The translations under genes were made by a program, and so were the position numbers. DNA of 64,000 nt from Moniliella sp. 'wahieum' (Eukaryota; Basidiomycota; Moniliellomycetes; Moniliellales; Moniliellaceae): the NCBI GenBank assembly GCA_003971905.1, contig RSEE01000007.1, positions 1-64,000 of the forward strand. Direction: 5' to 3'. Below are positions 31,956-43,035 of the stretch, piece by piece (positions within the stretch are counted from its first letter, which is position 1; each line of letters begins with the position of its first letter). The notes below the pieces were generated by a model. The model was not told the origin of the DNA. It saw nothing but the letters and a program-made list of their open reading frames with translations, and did no database searches.

Positions 31956-33623
31956 TCACGGAAGAGCCTGAAGCAGGATCCACGGTAGCCGCAACGGTAA
32001 CCGCAGTGGTTCAGTTGGCGGCGCCCTGAGACCCAGAATACGCAGTTCCACCGCGTGTCTAGAGCCGCGCGGCCTACGCACAAACCCTCTGCCCTGACTC
32101 ACCTCACTCCACTGGGAAGAACCACTGCTCCAGGACGAATGGGGACCGGAGGAAAAAGAACTCTGACGGGACGCAGGGCGAAGACGCGAACTGCGTCCAC
32201 TTGCGCTCGGGATAAAGGACTGAGTGGGCGTCGCGACCCGACTCGTGATCAACATCAAAAGACCATCATAGTCTGCATGAGGGTTGCCGGCGGCAAAAGT
32301 AGGATCGTGGAGACCATTGAGCAAAATGGACCGTAGTACCCAGTCAGGGAGGGGTTGACGAAAGCGCGCGCGCAGTTTGTAAGCGAGGTTGCGGTGCCGT
32401 TCAACATATGCCGCCCCTGACGAAGTCCCAATACTAAGGTCAATAAGTTGCTGAAGAAGGGCAACTTGCTCGGCCGGTGACGACTGGCCATAGCGTTGAA
32501 CCAGGATGCGGAATAGCTCGGAAGCCATGCTGCCAGTCTCAGAGGATGGGATGGTGGAGCTAACATCGCGGTGTAGATGGGCCAAGAGCGGAGCGTGGAG
32601 TTTATGATCCAGAAGACTGTTGTAATGAGGATCGTCTTGGCCGTCCTGAATCAACGCACGTGCACCGTCCACCGCATCGTCCAATCGGCCCAGGGCCAAA
32701 TCCACCCAGGGCCAAAAGAACTCTTGTCCGAAAATGTATTTGTCCTCAGCGTTGACGCTGCGCGTAAGTTTGGCCAGAGACTGGAAGGGCTCAGATTTGG
32801 GCCCCGCCAAATCCAATGTGGGGTGAGTGTTGCGATTCTGTAAAACTAGAAAAGCAGCACGGCAGCCCACATCAGGACCCCAACACGCCTTTGCCATGTC
32901 CACCAGATTGTCCGGGCTTAAATTATGAGCGCTTGCCTTCGTCAATGCGGCAATAACTTCCTCGTCGACAGGAGGAGGCCCATCAGAATGTGCAGGCACA
33001 GGTACAGACAAAGGAGTTGTGGTGGATGCAGCCTTCGGAGTCTGACCCGAGGGTGGGATCGTAACGGGGTCCCGAAGGCCAGGGGCGTCTTGGGATAGGT
33101 CGGAGGAACCTTGGGATGGGTCGGAGAGACCTTGGGATGGGTTGGAGAGACCTTGGGATGGATCGGATGGATCGGATGGATCTTGGGTTGGGTTGAGTGA
33201 GGGCAGGAGGACGGAAGGGGAAAACAAATCTGCCATGTCGTAGTCGAGCATGTTGTCGTACAACAGCCTACGCAATTCGCCGTCCTTGCGCACGATGAAC
33301 CGGCGAAGCAAGGACTGGTCGCTGCGCACAGGCTTAACAGATTCCCCGACAATTTCCACGATATCCTTTTCGAGAGATGAGAATCGATCCGAGAAAGCGC
33401 CTAAAAGGATCTCAAAATCAAGATAGTTGTCATCGGTGACCTTGGAATCCTCAAGGCCATTCTGTCGTTCAAGAGCAGTGAGAAGAGAGTGGTATTGGTG
33501 GAGCTGATCCTTGACCTGTTGAAAGTCACGTTCGAGGGTGAGTGCTTCGGCAGGAAGAGGAGGCGGAAGCAATTCTTCTGCGGTCATCGGAAGCGGACGA
33601 GGTAGCCTTGGAGTGTCACTCAT
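31956..33623 (-). CDS. Orphan Gag-like protein (Copia/UBN2-type)
   Basis: A 555-codon ORF, one of the few long frames here without a break. Residues ~1-130 are acidic and helical (LERDFQQVKDQLHQYHSLL). Residues ~145-180 contain a degenerate repeat built on DPSQGLS/NPSQGLS. Residues ~290-470 resemble the capsid-like UBN2 region of Copia Gag proteins: ELFRILVQRYGQSSPAEQVA, LLQQLIDLSIG, YVERHRNLAYKLRARF, LPDWVLRSILLNGL. A Ser/Arg-rich tail follows. One base later in another frame a CVFxxGSQG-like piece hints at a decayed zinc knuckle, without the full CCHC set. No protease, integrase or reverse transcriptase lies on either side, and I saw no flanking LTRs. Either a retrotransposon relic kept open or a domesticated gag gene. 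Confidence 0.6.
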   Translation of the reverse strand: MSDTPRLPRPLPMTAEELLPPPLPAEALTLERDFQQVKDQLHQYHSLLTALERQNGLEDSKVTDDNYLDFEILLGAFSDRFSSLEKDIVEIVGESVKPVRSDQSLLRRFIVRKDGELRRLLYDNMLDYDMADLFSPSVLLPSLNPTQDPSDPSDPSQGLSNPSQGLSDPSQGSSDLSQDAPGLRDPVTIPPSGQTPKAASTTTPLSVPVPAHSDGPPPVDEEVIAALTKASAHNLSPDNLVDMAKACWGPDVGCRAAFLVLQNRNTHPTLDLAGPKSEPFQSLAKLTRSVNAEDKYIFGQEFFWPWVDLALGRLDDAVDGARALIQDGQDDPHYNSLLDHKLHAPLLAHLHRDVSSTIPSSETGSMASELFRILVQRYGQSSPAEQVALLQQLIDLSIGTSSGAAYVERHRNLAYKLRARFRQPLPDWVLRSILLNGLHDPTFAAGNPHADYDGLLMLITSRVATPTQSFIPSASGRSSRLRPASRQSSFSSGPHSSWSSGSSQWSEVSQGRGFVRRPRGSRHAVELRILGLRAPPTEPLRLPLRLPWILLQALP

Positions 33624-35894
33624 GGTTGCCGAAATACGCCAGAAGAAGGGGATGGAAATAAGGAAAGTGTGGGCTGGGTTCGCGGTTGCTTGCTGGCCGA
33701 ACGCTCATCCATGACTGATGCTGGTCGTCATGCTGGCCAGAGAGCATGAGTCGCAAGACGAGTGTGCCGGCGTGGGTTTGGGTGCTGTCCGCGAACGGTA
33801 GTGCTAGCCTTTGTGCTTGGTATCGATGAGCGAGGGCGCAATGCCTTGGTGCACATGCCATACATTTGCATTTGCAATCCTGAGGATATTATGAGCTCGA
33901 TAAGCGCGGCTACTTTCAGCTCCCGCTCTCTTAGGAGTGGTAGCATCGTCACTCGAGATTAATTCAGCCCTGGTAACCGAAATCCATTCTCGAGGGATAT
34001 GCCCAGTGACTGTGTGGCGGACCGTCGCGACATTCTCAGAGAAAAACACAGCAAGAACAAGAACAGAAACAGGATGAAAACCGCAAGTCGCCAGAAACGG
34101 GGTACAACTACGAATACCAAAAAGACGTATAGACAAGAGGCGCAAACAAAAAACAGTTGCGTGGCTATCAATGTAGCAGGAGGATGGACTGTGTGTTACG
34201 ATTGTAGACTCACAGGGGAGGAGCAAGGGGCTAAACACTGAATGCGGTAAAAGGCAGATTCTCTGTTACAGTCGTCTTACCTCACTCGTTCGGATTCGTC
34301 TTGCCTGCTTGCTCTTCCTCGTTTGGGGAAGAATCAATGTTGCAGCAGAGCAAGTCGGTCAGCCAGAACCCGCGCGTCGTGTCCTCCGTCATTTTTTGCT
34401 TGCTCTCGTCTCGGCGCGCTTCTTCCACTGGGGTATGGTCTGATACCTTTCGGTCGGTTGTCCCAGCTGCACTCGTCCGCATACTCCTTACCGGCGCAGG
34501 GCCGCGCCGTCACAATGGGACGAACGGCAGGCGTGCGAGTTTTGCTCGCCTCGGTAGGGCGTGGTGGGGAATTTGGCTCGTTGGATAAAGGCGATGTCCC
34601 TTGTCGCGGCCTGGAACATGTTTACTTCTTGATGATCAATCAGACTTGCACTGTTTGAGCCGAAGGCGGGTGTGCATTCGTCGGAAACGCCAGTACGTTG
34701 AACCTTCGGTGAGGGGAAAGCGGAAGGGGGAGATTCGTGCTTGTCGCGGCACTACTCCTTCCACTGGGATCGTTCACCGCGGTGGAGGAGAGAGAGTCAT
34801 CGCGATGCGGGTATGGCCTTGGTTACGACGACGGCGGGTCGACATGCGTCGGATGGGCGCGGTGAAGCCAGTGGCGACGTCGCCCAGAGCCTCGGCGCGG
34901 CGAGCTTGACGGACAGACTTGCGACGCTTGGTCTCAGCCTGGGACCAGCTTTCCAGCGTTGCATTGACGGCAGCCGTCCATCCTCTGCGCCTGGGTCTCG
35001 GGGCCAGCGGGGAGGGATGACGAGGGCGTCGAAGCATGGACCAGCGGCGGAGGGGCGCGCGGGGCAGGGGGTGTACGACGGTGGCTCGGCGGCGGAGGGG
35101 GGCTGCGGTGCGTGGCATATTAATGCGAAGGTGGGGTGGGCAGGCGCTCCTAAATCGGGGGGGGGGCAGATTGGATGGTGGTGTGGGGTGCCGTGGCGAT
35201 CAATTTAAACCCGAGACGGTTCGATTGTGGGGGGAGAGCACAGGTGCGAGGCGGGGAGGCAGTGCCAGGCAGTGCTAATAACCCCCGTGCATGGAACCTG
35301 GTCCTGAGGCCTCAGCCGGAGGCTCAGGTATCGCACTAACGGGGACGATCAGCATGTGATTCCCAGCCGCGCCACCACTGTTCTGCTGTGCGGCCAGTAC
35401 CTCGTACGCAGCGCCCACCACTCTCCGATGGCGCTGCGCCCCTTTCGTGTGCCCGCCCACCGCACTCTCCAGCATATACATCTACCCGGCGGCCAGCGCG
35501 TCTATTACGCGTCCACCGCGCGCACGCTGAGCTTCCCGTGCGCCGCCCTGCCCGCTGCGCTTTCCCTTCCCAACGCAGCCCAGCAGCCGCCCAGCAGCCG
35601 CCGATCTTTCGGATACCAACGCAGAGCCGGTGGCGGGCCACCCTGTAGCGAGGCGACTGGTGGCCGCACTGGCCGAGAGGCACCGACGCGAAGGGGGGCG
35701 CGCCGAGGCGGGGTAGGCACGGGAGGCATCACGTGACTGCGCTGGGTATCGTCTGGCGCTGCCGCTTGTGAAAGTTGAAACTGGGACGCGCTCCATGGGC
35801 CACGAAAATTTGCAGCGATCCGAACCCCCGCCTGCCCTGATTTTTTTTTTCGAGGGCAGGCTTGCCACGCTTCTCCACCACCGCACCCGGCCAG
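33624..35894. other. Long region with only weak ORFs
   Basis: No recognised family over ~2.2 kb. Weak candidates are a minus-strand acidic piece (34282-34482), a small basic minus-strand ORF (34774-35118) and an Arg/Ser-rich plus-strand ORF starting near 35428 that resembles an organelle leader. The last ~150 bases are the likely UTP21 promoter and include a T run at 35840-35849. Confidence 0.35.
34774..35118 (-). CDS. Small basic protein, unrecognised
   Basis: A 114-codon minus-strand frame, unbroken. The first ~45 residues are Arg/Pro-rich; then comes a more protein-like stretch NATLESWSQAETKRRKSVRQ followed by RRAEALGDVATGFTAPIRRM. The mix of helix-forming Ala/Glu/Arg is consistent with a nucleolar or ribosomal assembly protein, but I do not recognise it. 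The plus strand is open over the same interval. It may be spurious. Confidence 0.25.
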   Translation of the reverse strand: MPRTAAPLRRRATVVHPLPRAPLRRWSMLRRPRHPSPLAPRPRRRGWTAAVNATLESWSQAETKRRKSVRQARRAEALGDVATGFTAPIRRMSTRRRRNQGHTRIAMTLSPPPR

Positions 35895-38800
35895 ATGGGC
35901 AGAAAGCCAGGCTCGAAGTCCCGTCCCTGGGGCCACCCGCCCCCTCCCACCAACAACCACAACCACAACCACCTGCGCGCGCGTCCACCGTCCATGCATC
36001 TTCCCGCCTCTACGTCCCCTTCCGTGCCATTGGGTACATCTCTGGCGCGGTGCCGTTTGCGCTGCAGGTCCGCCGCGGCGGTAAAGACGCCAAGGCGGCC
36101 GATGTCACCATCGTCACCGCTCTTCCCGGCGCCGGCGGGCTGGACACATGGTCTCTGTGGGACGCAGCCACCATGCGCCTCCTCTTTGTCGGCCCCCCTC
36201 CTCCACCCGAGTCCCAGGGCGGCGGTCCCATTGTTGCCCTCGCCCATTCGACCAGCCGACGGTCTCCTGGTAGCGTACCAGGGCGGCTCCATCTACCGCT
36301 TCAATCGCTCCACATTGTTGAGAAGTACAACACGTGGCTCTCGGAGAGGATAAGCAGCAGATTGCTCTTACTCGCCGTGCCAACGCCGCCAAGGCCGCCC
36401 GCCGTGCCCAGGCCGCGGATTCCGACTCGGCCTCAGGCTCGAGCTCGAGCTCGGATTCCGACTCCGACTCTGACTCTGATTCAGATTCAGACTCGAGCTC
36501 CTCTTCGTCTGAGAGGACGAGGACCAAGCGGTCACCCTTCCGCACAACTTGCTCTACATGGAAGAGCAGCTCGACACCCCACCCCCCTTGGCCCGCATGA
36601 TTGTCTTTGGCCACACTGTTTGTGCCTTGTCGACGGACGGGCGGTGGCTTTTTACATGGGGTCTGTTGGAAGGTACAGTGAGCGTAAAGAGGTGGACTTG
36701 CTTTTGGGCGCGGCAGAAACGGAGCGGAGAGCCACCTCGCTGGTTCACCAGACACCCATCTCAACAAGGTCCTTGTGGCTTCTCTGACGGCAGCGTGGAA
36801 GTGTGGAATGTGCGAAGCGGGAAACGCGTGCACGCGTTGGGGCCGACCATCTCTATGGCCTGGCCAACCTCAACGCCTTCAAGGTCCTGTCGAAGAGGCC
36901 GGAAAGCGGGTGGTTGCCCTGGAACAAAGCCTGCGCTGGACATTGTTGCGATTGGGTATGCCAGCGGTCACGTGCTGATCCACGACGTTGTCTCGATGAG
37001 CCAATTTTCCATCTCCGCCTTTCCCCCTCATCCGACCAGGGCGCCGAGCAAAGTCTGACGTCGACGTCTTGGCCCGAGACGGGATTTCGTTCCGGAGCGA
37101 CTGGAAGCAGCATACTATTGCCCTGGCCGGTACGAACGGGTCCATCGCCATCTACAGCCTGGACGGAGTTCACGCTCCTGTTGCATCGTCCGACCCAGCT
37201 GCTCAAACAGCGGTCCCACGACCTGCCCGCGTGTTGCACGTCATTCGCAATGCTCATGAGCGTGCGGTGGGAGGGCTGGCCTTTGTTCCGGGGCAACCAT
37301 GCTAATTTCCTCGTCGGCGGACAACTCGTACAAGCAATGGTTCTTTGATGACCCTGACGCTGCCATCACCGACTCCAAGTTGGGAGGGAATGCGGCGCTG
37401 GATGGCTCGACGGATGCTTCTGTGGGAGGCCCCCACCACGGCTCCTCAAATCGCGCGGGGGTCACTTTGAGCCCCCTCACATTGTTCGCCACTATGGCGA
37501 TAACGGCAAGAACTTATTGACCGCTTCGCGTGACCTGTCGGTGCGCTGCCTATCAATTGTCCGCGATAGCAGGAGCTTTGAATTGAGTCAAGGTGCGTGT
37601 TGGATTGTCTTACCTCTTTCCCGTTTCCATCTTTCTGACTTTGTACCCTTTTGCAGGTTCGATCCAGCGTCGCGCGCGCCAACTCGGTGTCGACCCGCGC
37701 ACTCTCAAACTACCCGTGACGACCAATTTGTCCTTCAGTCTGACGCGTTCCCGCGACTGGGCCGATGTTGTCACCCACAGCGGTTTCTCCCTGGGCTCGG
37801 ACTTGGACCGTATGGGACAAGCGCATGACCAACCAGTTCTCAGCACGGGGCAAGCCGAAGCAACCACCTCCTTGTCAGTGCGTGCGGAAACTTTACTCTT
37901 GTTGGCACTACGAGAGGTAAGGTGGAGCTACTACATGCAATCGGCGCGCAGGCGTCGCGTGTTGATACTCGGCCCATCAATCAAGCCGCATGGAATGCGG
38001 CGCAAAAGCTACCTGCTGGACCTAAGCGGACCAAGGCAGAGTCCGATGCTCGTATCGGTCTCGGTGCTCGCGTGACTGGCGCTGTGATGGACAACAAGAA
38101 CCGCACGGTTGCCATCTGCACTACGGACCGTTACGTGCGCTTTTATGACTTTTACTCGGGCAACCTGCTCGAGACGATTGAGCTGGAGGCTGAGCCAAAA
38201 GGTTGTGTATTCGCGCGAGGCCGACCTGATTGCCATCTCGCTGGCAGACTTGACGGTTGTTCTGCTGGACCTCGAGACGAGGCGGATGGTGCGTCAGTTT
38301 AGTGGGTTCCGTGCCAAGGTGCTCGACATGTGCATCTCGTCCGACTCGCGCTGGCTCGTTACCACTTCGAGGACAGTGTGGTGCGTACGTTTGATATCCC
38401 CACCTCCACCCTCGTCGACGTCTTCCGTACGCCTTCGACAGCACCAGTGTCAGTCTTCACCCACCCTCGACTTTTGGCCACAACCCACGTGGGGTGTTGG
38501 GCGTGTACCTGTGGGCCATCGGTCGCTCTTTGCCAATGTGGCGCTCAAGGCGATCGATGAGGATGCGTTGGTGGTGCAGGAGGTGACGATGCCTTCGTTG
38601 GCTGGCGCGGCACAAGAACCCGCGCTGGGCCCAGCGAGAGAAGGCGAGCAGTGGGGTGGCCAGTGTACACCAGCCCGCCGCAGATGTTTGATCAGGACGA
38701 GCCGCTGGTCACATTGAGTACCATGCCTCGCTCACGCTGGATGACACTGTTGAACTGGACATGATCAAGGCGAGGGACAAGCCTATTGAAGCACCCAAGG

Positions 38801-39385
38801 CGCCGGAGAAGGCACCTTTCTTCCTGCCCCAAGTGGCGGGAACCACCTCGTCGTGGGTGGACTGGACGAGGCCAAATCCCGCCCGGGCCTCGGGGACGAA
38901 GGCGGCCGAATCGCGCATCACGACCGGCATGTTTGATGTTGGAATCGGACTTGTGTGCGCCGTCTGAAGCAGGCGCTGCATGAGGGAAAGTCGGGTGCTT
39001 CTTCCTTTACCTGAATGCGTTGACACCACCGCAGCTGGACGTGGAGCTGCGCTCGGGTGCTGCCGGAAGAGCTGCGTTGGTTCCTTCAAATCTCACGCTG
39101 CGCCTTGAGGCGGGGCAGGACTTTGAGGCGGTGCAGGCGCTGCTCGCCGTGTTCCTCAAGCTGCCATGGAAGCTGATCCTCCATGGCGCGACGGTGGACG
39201 CCAATGGGGATGTACAGATGGACGAGGCCGCGGCAGGCACGGGCGACGGGGAGGCCAGTGCCTTGCTGCGCGCGGCGCTGCAGCAGCTCATGGTCCAACT
39301 CCACACCCAGGCCACGCGCGTGATGGATCTGCTGGACTACTGCACTGGCACGCTGGCCTTCCTGCGCGACATGCCGCTCGTGTAG
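35895..39385 (+). CDS. UTP21: U3 snoRNP component Utp21 (WDR36), WD-repeat protein
   Basis: Subunit of the UTP-B complex of the small-subunit processome, acting in nucleolar 18S pre-rRNA processing. Two WD40 propellers come first. N-terminal signature: SRLYVPFRAIGYISGAVPFA, then LWDAATMRLLFVGPP; later blades include FSDGSVEVWNVRSGKRVHAL, NRTVAICTTDRYVRFYDFYS and LDMCISSDSRWLVTTS. The C-terminal Utp21 domain follows: PFFLPQVAGTTSSWVDW, ESRITTGMFDVG, LNALTPPQLDVELRSG, MDLLDYCTGTLAFLRDMPLV. A Ser-Asp tract sits at 36418-36500. At least ten frame slips occur; an intron is likely at ~37593-37656 (GTGCGT...TTGCAG). The start at 35895 (MGRKPGSK) is tentative. Confidence 0.88.
36418..36500 (+). repeat. 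(Ser-Asp)n coding repeat inside UTP21
   Basis: Tandem TCNGAY/GAYTCN codons, partly diversified (GACTCCGACTCTGACTCTGA), encode an alternating Ser-Asp run after a Lys/Arg/Ala-rich helix. The tract lies within the N-terminal propeller, probably in an inter-strand loop, and looks like a casein kinase 2 substrate. Confidence 0.7.
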
Positions 39386-39785
39386 GAAGGCCCGTCGAGA
39401 AAAACAAAACTGCATTGCCATTCTTGCCATTGCCATCTTCATCGTCATCATTATAGCCATCACCATGGCCACCATGCCATCGTCTTGGCGGCTGCCGGCG
39501 CTGGAGCAGACGAGGCAGATGAGGATGAAATCGCTATAGGGGACGAGACTGATGGGCAGGTACTAATTAATCAACGCCAGTGCACAGTTTGGACAAGGAA
39601 AGGCCAGGCGTGCCAATCGGTTACGTAACCCATTCTCGAATCCCCTCGCCTGGCCAACGCAGCCGCACAGACGCAACCACGGGCATTCCGCCGCTGCCCC
39701 GCCCCGCTTCGCCCCCTCCACCCAGTCCACCACCACCACCACCACCACCACCTTCGCGTGCCAGCTGCCTGCCGCCGTCCCCGCC
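39386..39785. other. Intergenic UTP21 / MKK with CCA-repeat leader
   Basis: UTP21 3' flank, then the promoter and leader of the kinase gene. A (CAC/CCA)n tract lies at 39723-39752. A CATCATCACCATGG-like cluster is at ~39440-39480. No separate gene. Confidence 0.5.
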
Positions 39786-41714
39786 ATGGTCCTGGGTCCG
39801 CCGCCGCCCCGACCGGGCCTCCCCGCTCTCTCGCTGACCAGCTCCGGAGCGCCGTTGGCCGCCCGCGCTCCTCCGACGGCAGCCTGCCCCCTGATGGCCC
39901 CGGCTCCCCCCGCTCCATGACAGCGGCCACTTTGACTCGACCTCTCCACGCCCTCAGACATTGTCCCCATCAAGGCGCTCGGCGAGGGCATCAGCGGGCA
40001 AGTCTACCAGGCTGTGCATCGTCCGACCGGCTTTGTCCTGGCCAAAAAAACCATTTCGACCACCCCTGAGCCCGAAGTGTTTGCCAAGATCTTGCGCGAG
40101 CTCGACATCAACAGCCGTTGTGTCAGCCCCTATATTGTGCGCTACTATGGCTCCTTCCTCGAGGCGGAAGACACGGTCATATCCATCTGCATGGAGTACT
40201 GCGCCGGCGGCTCACTCCTGGCCATCTCGCAACGGTACCACAAGTTGGGGGTGGTGCAGATTTCGGAAAAAGTATTGGCCACCATTTCCTTCAGCGTTCT
40301 TTCTGGTCTCGACTACCTCCACTCTCAGGGTGTGGTCCATCGCGACATCAAGCCTTCCAACATTCTTCTCACAGCCGATGGCCAGACCAAGCTGTGCGAC
40401 TTTGGGGTGTCGGGTGTGCTGGTGGACTCGATTGCCGGCACGTTCACGGGAACCAGCATGTACATGGCCCCCGAACGGCTGGAGGGCCATCCGTGCGGGA
40501 TCAACGGTGACGTTTGGTCCTTGGGTCTGACCATCTACCAAGTTGCTACGGGAAACAATCCGTACCTGGTCGGTAACGAAGCTCACTTGAGCCCTGTGGA
40601 GATGGTGATGATGGTTCTCAATGATCCCCACCCACCTTGCCGCCTGACACGGCGCAGGTCAAGTGGAGCAACTACTTTCGCAGCTTTCTCAAACATACGC
40701 TGAACAAAAATCCAGCGCTGCGTCGGACGCCCCGCGCTATGCTCGCCCACCCCTGGCTCAATGTCGCGCAGAGCAAGGGCATGCAACAATCAATGGCCCA
40801 TTTTGTCGCAGGTGCTTGGGGCTGGGGCCCCGAAGGACCTCCGCCAGTCAAGATTCCCAAACATCCCAACCGTCTCTTATTCCAACCCCAAGCCGGGATG
40901 GTCTTACCTCGTGGCTCCGATGGCCCTGCGACCCCCAGACCTGGACGACCGGGAGGCATGTCTTCCCTTACCGCGTCCGTCCCGACCCTACTACGGCACG
41001 GCCACGGGGGAGAATGGCGTCCAACGCGACGCATCTAGGTCATGCTTCTTCCTCTAGTGTCAGCGAATCGGAAACCGAGACGGAACCCTCTGTGCACCCC
41101 ACCTCTGACCAAGGAAGAGGCTGCCCTTGACCTGGAGCCGTCCCGGCGCCGATTCGGCCAAAGCAGAAGGGACGAAGTAAAGCTTTGGCTCAAGGGCTGG
41201 TCCGATTGACCATTGGTACCTCCAGCCCAGTTTGGGATGAGCCTGCGAATGCGAGAAATACGGCTCGTCCTGCTCGCCTGCCTACCCTGCCCCGGCCTAT
41301 CCTACCCCAGCCTCCACCAGCTCTCTTGTGACACCACCTCCTCACCCCCAGTCGGCTCCCGCACCCGCCATGCCTGCACGTCCCAAACTTTCTTTAGCCC
41401 CGATCGCATTGGGTACCTCGACTCGGCCCAAACCTCGAGTGCCCGCCTTATCCCTCGCGCCATTGAGTTTGGCGCCTACACAAGGAGCGGGTGCCAGCCG
41501 AGGTGCCAGTGCCGACGACGACGAGGTACCCGACTCCCCTCGGACCCTGGCTGCCGCGCGGGCGCGAGAAAGTGCGTTGGGCTTGGTAGGTGAAGGCGAG
41601 GAAGAACCGTTTGCGCCAGGGATTGGCTCAACTACAACTGGTCCCGCAGTTGATGGTTGCACATTCTTTTTGTTGTTGGGTCCCACCTTCTCGTTCTCTC
41701 CCGCACGTGTATAG
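39786..41714 (+). CDS. MKK1: MAP kinase kinase, MKK1/2 (cell-wall integrity) type
   Basis: Dual-specificity kinase, predicted middle tier of the cell-wall-integrity MAPK cascade. Kinase motifs in order: Gly loop GEGISGQVY, VAIK-equivalent Lys in LAKKTI, HRDIKPSN (catalytic loop), DFGVSG, and activation segment SIAGTFTGTSMYMAPERLEG. The TFTGTS wording matches Mkk1/2 better than Ste7 or Pbs2. Subdomains IX-XI follow: DVWSLGLTIYQVATG, LPPDTAQVKWSNYFRSFL, MLAHPWLN. The kinase core from 39959 to ~40640 is one clean frame. A frame change at ~39950 joins it to a Pro/Ala N-terminus starting at 39786; another at ~40645 precedes LPPDTAQ. Beyond ~41040 a Pro/Ser/Ala-rich tail (PARPKLSLAPIALG, DDDEVPDSPRTLAAARA) runs to 41714 and could be a separate small gene. 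Confidence 0.85.
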
Positions 41715-42940
41715 TACCAGTACCAATGTTAGTTGTGACCAATATCAAAAGCTTGCAGACCCCGTGAGCTGCAGTGTGCTTTCCAAAGGCACGACACAAA
41801 CTTCATCTAGAATCGGCGAGAACGAGATAGGGACACACGTGCTATGCCACCAACGCGCACTTAGAGTCTCGGCCATAACTTAACCGACATGTGACGACCA
41901 TCGCTTGTCATCCTGCCCACGGCCTCGTGGTCTTATAACGGTGGAGTGCGTGAAGGCATAACAAGAATGGGGTGGTAGTAAGAGCATCCAAGGGAGTTAG
42001 TGTGTGAGAGGAGGATTCAACGTTTTTGCACAAATCACGGGTTTCTTACCACTGCATATGCTTCCATCATCTTGGGGCAGTGGCAGGCGAGCAAGGCTGG
42101 GGAAGAGATGGTGTGGATGCAATCAGGGGGTCGGAGGCGGCCCGAAGGCGCAAACAAAAGGAGGGGTGAAACAGAGGCGGGACGGGGCCGCCGCCGCCCA
42201 CACATCTCTTCTACCCACGTGACCAAAAGTACATGATCATGAGAGATGCCATCAAGATCGCCTACAGGACTCCTGCACATTTTGAGACTCTTTTCCTGAA
42301 GTTATCAAGCAACACATGGAGGATGAACGGGTCAGTTTATCCGCAGCGTTTCTTTGTCCACAGCCTTAAGCTCTATCAATGATATGGTTGCAGAAGAAGA
42401 GGAGTCTTATTGCTACAGACACGATGGTTCATCGTCCACATGTCTGCCACCCTTAGTATCCACTGGCGCAACATTCGGCCTTCGGAAAAAGCGAATGAAG
42501 GGGGTCCAGACCTGCTCGCAACCCCGAGCCTCTCTTGCATGGGTGGAACGATGAGACCAGCTAAGCGCTCTAACAGAGCACACGCCGGATGAGCAAACCT
42601 GGTAAGTAGGCGCAGCGTTTCTTTGTCTCTTTGTCTTCAATAAGTTTTGATGAACGCGACAGAACTCGGTGGGCGGAGTCTTCCAAACTCCCGCACACGC
42701 GCTACATGATGCCAGTTGAGGCCTGAGGTCCCCACAAAACTTCTCTCCCCAAATGGATGTCGGTACCGGTCATTGCCGCACTGGCACAGCTGGTGCTGCG
42801 GTACCGTCCAACCATCCCTCATGCACATCATGCATCACCTTTACCGACGGTCAACACCTCAACGCGTCAACGATCCCCATCAGGATCATGTCCGTCGTGA
42901 CATGCATGTGTGACAAATGTGAAGGCAAGTGCGGCTTCGG
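41715..42940. other. Intergenic, no gene seen
   Basis: About 1.2 kb with several short ORFs on both strands and no family match. No RNA gene was recognised. It leads into a repeat island. Confidence 0.4.
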
Positions 42941-42947
42941 CTCCGAC

Positions 42948-43035
42948 AACCTTGAAGCTTGAAGCTTGAACCTTGAACCTTGAACAGCTTGAACGTTGAA
43001 CCTTGAACGTCTTGAACGTCTTGAAGCTTGGCCGG
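42948..43035. repeat. Palindromic-word repeat island 4
   Basis: CTTGAAGCTTGAAGCTTGAACC, repeated TTGAACCTTGAAC and TTGAACGTCTTGAACGTC words, ending in TTGGCCGGCCGGCTTG. Built from the same CTTGAAG/AAGCTT vocabulary as the islands at 10.25 kb and 63.9 kb. Confidence 0.75.

Noticed and set aside
31500-34300. LTRs around the Gag-like ORF
   Set aside because: Comparing the flanks by eye showed no matching direct repeats and no primer-binding-site-like match; an alignment tool could still find a diverged pair.
37650-37670. tRNA T-loop-like GGTTCGATCC
   Set aside because: It lies at an intron acceptor inside UTP21 and lacks the other arms.
39786-41714. Naming the kinase STE7/FUZ7 or PBS2
   Set aside because: The activation segment TFTGTSMYMAPE matches the Mkk1/2 pattern; Ste7 and Pbs2 types have different wording between DFG and APE.
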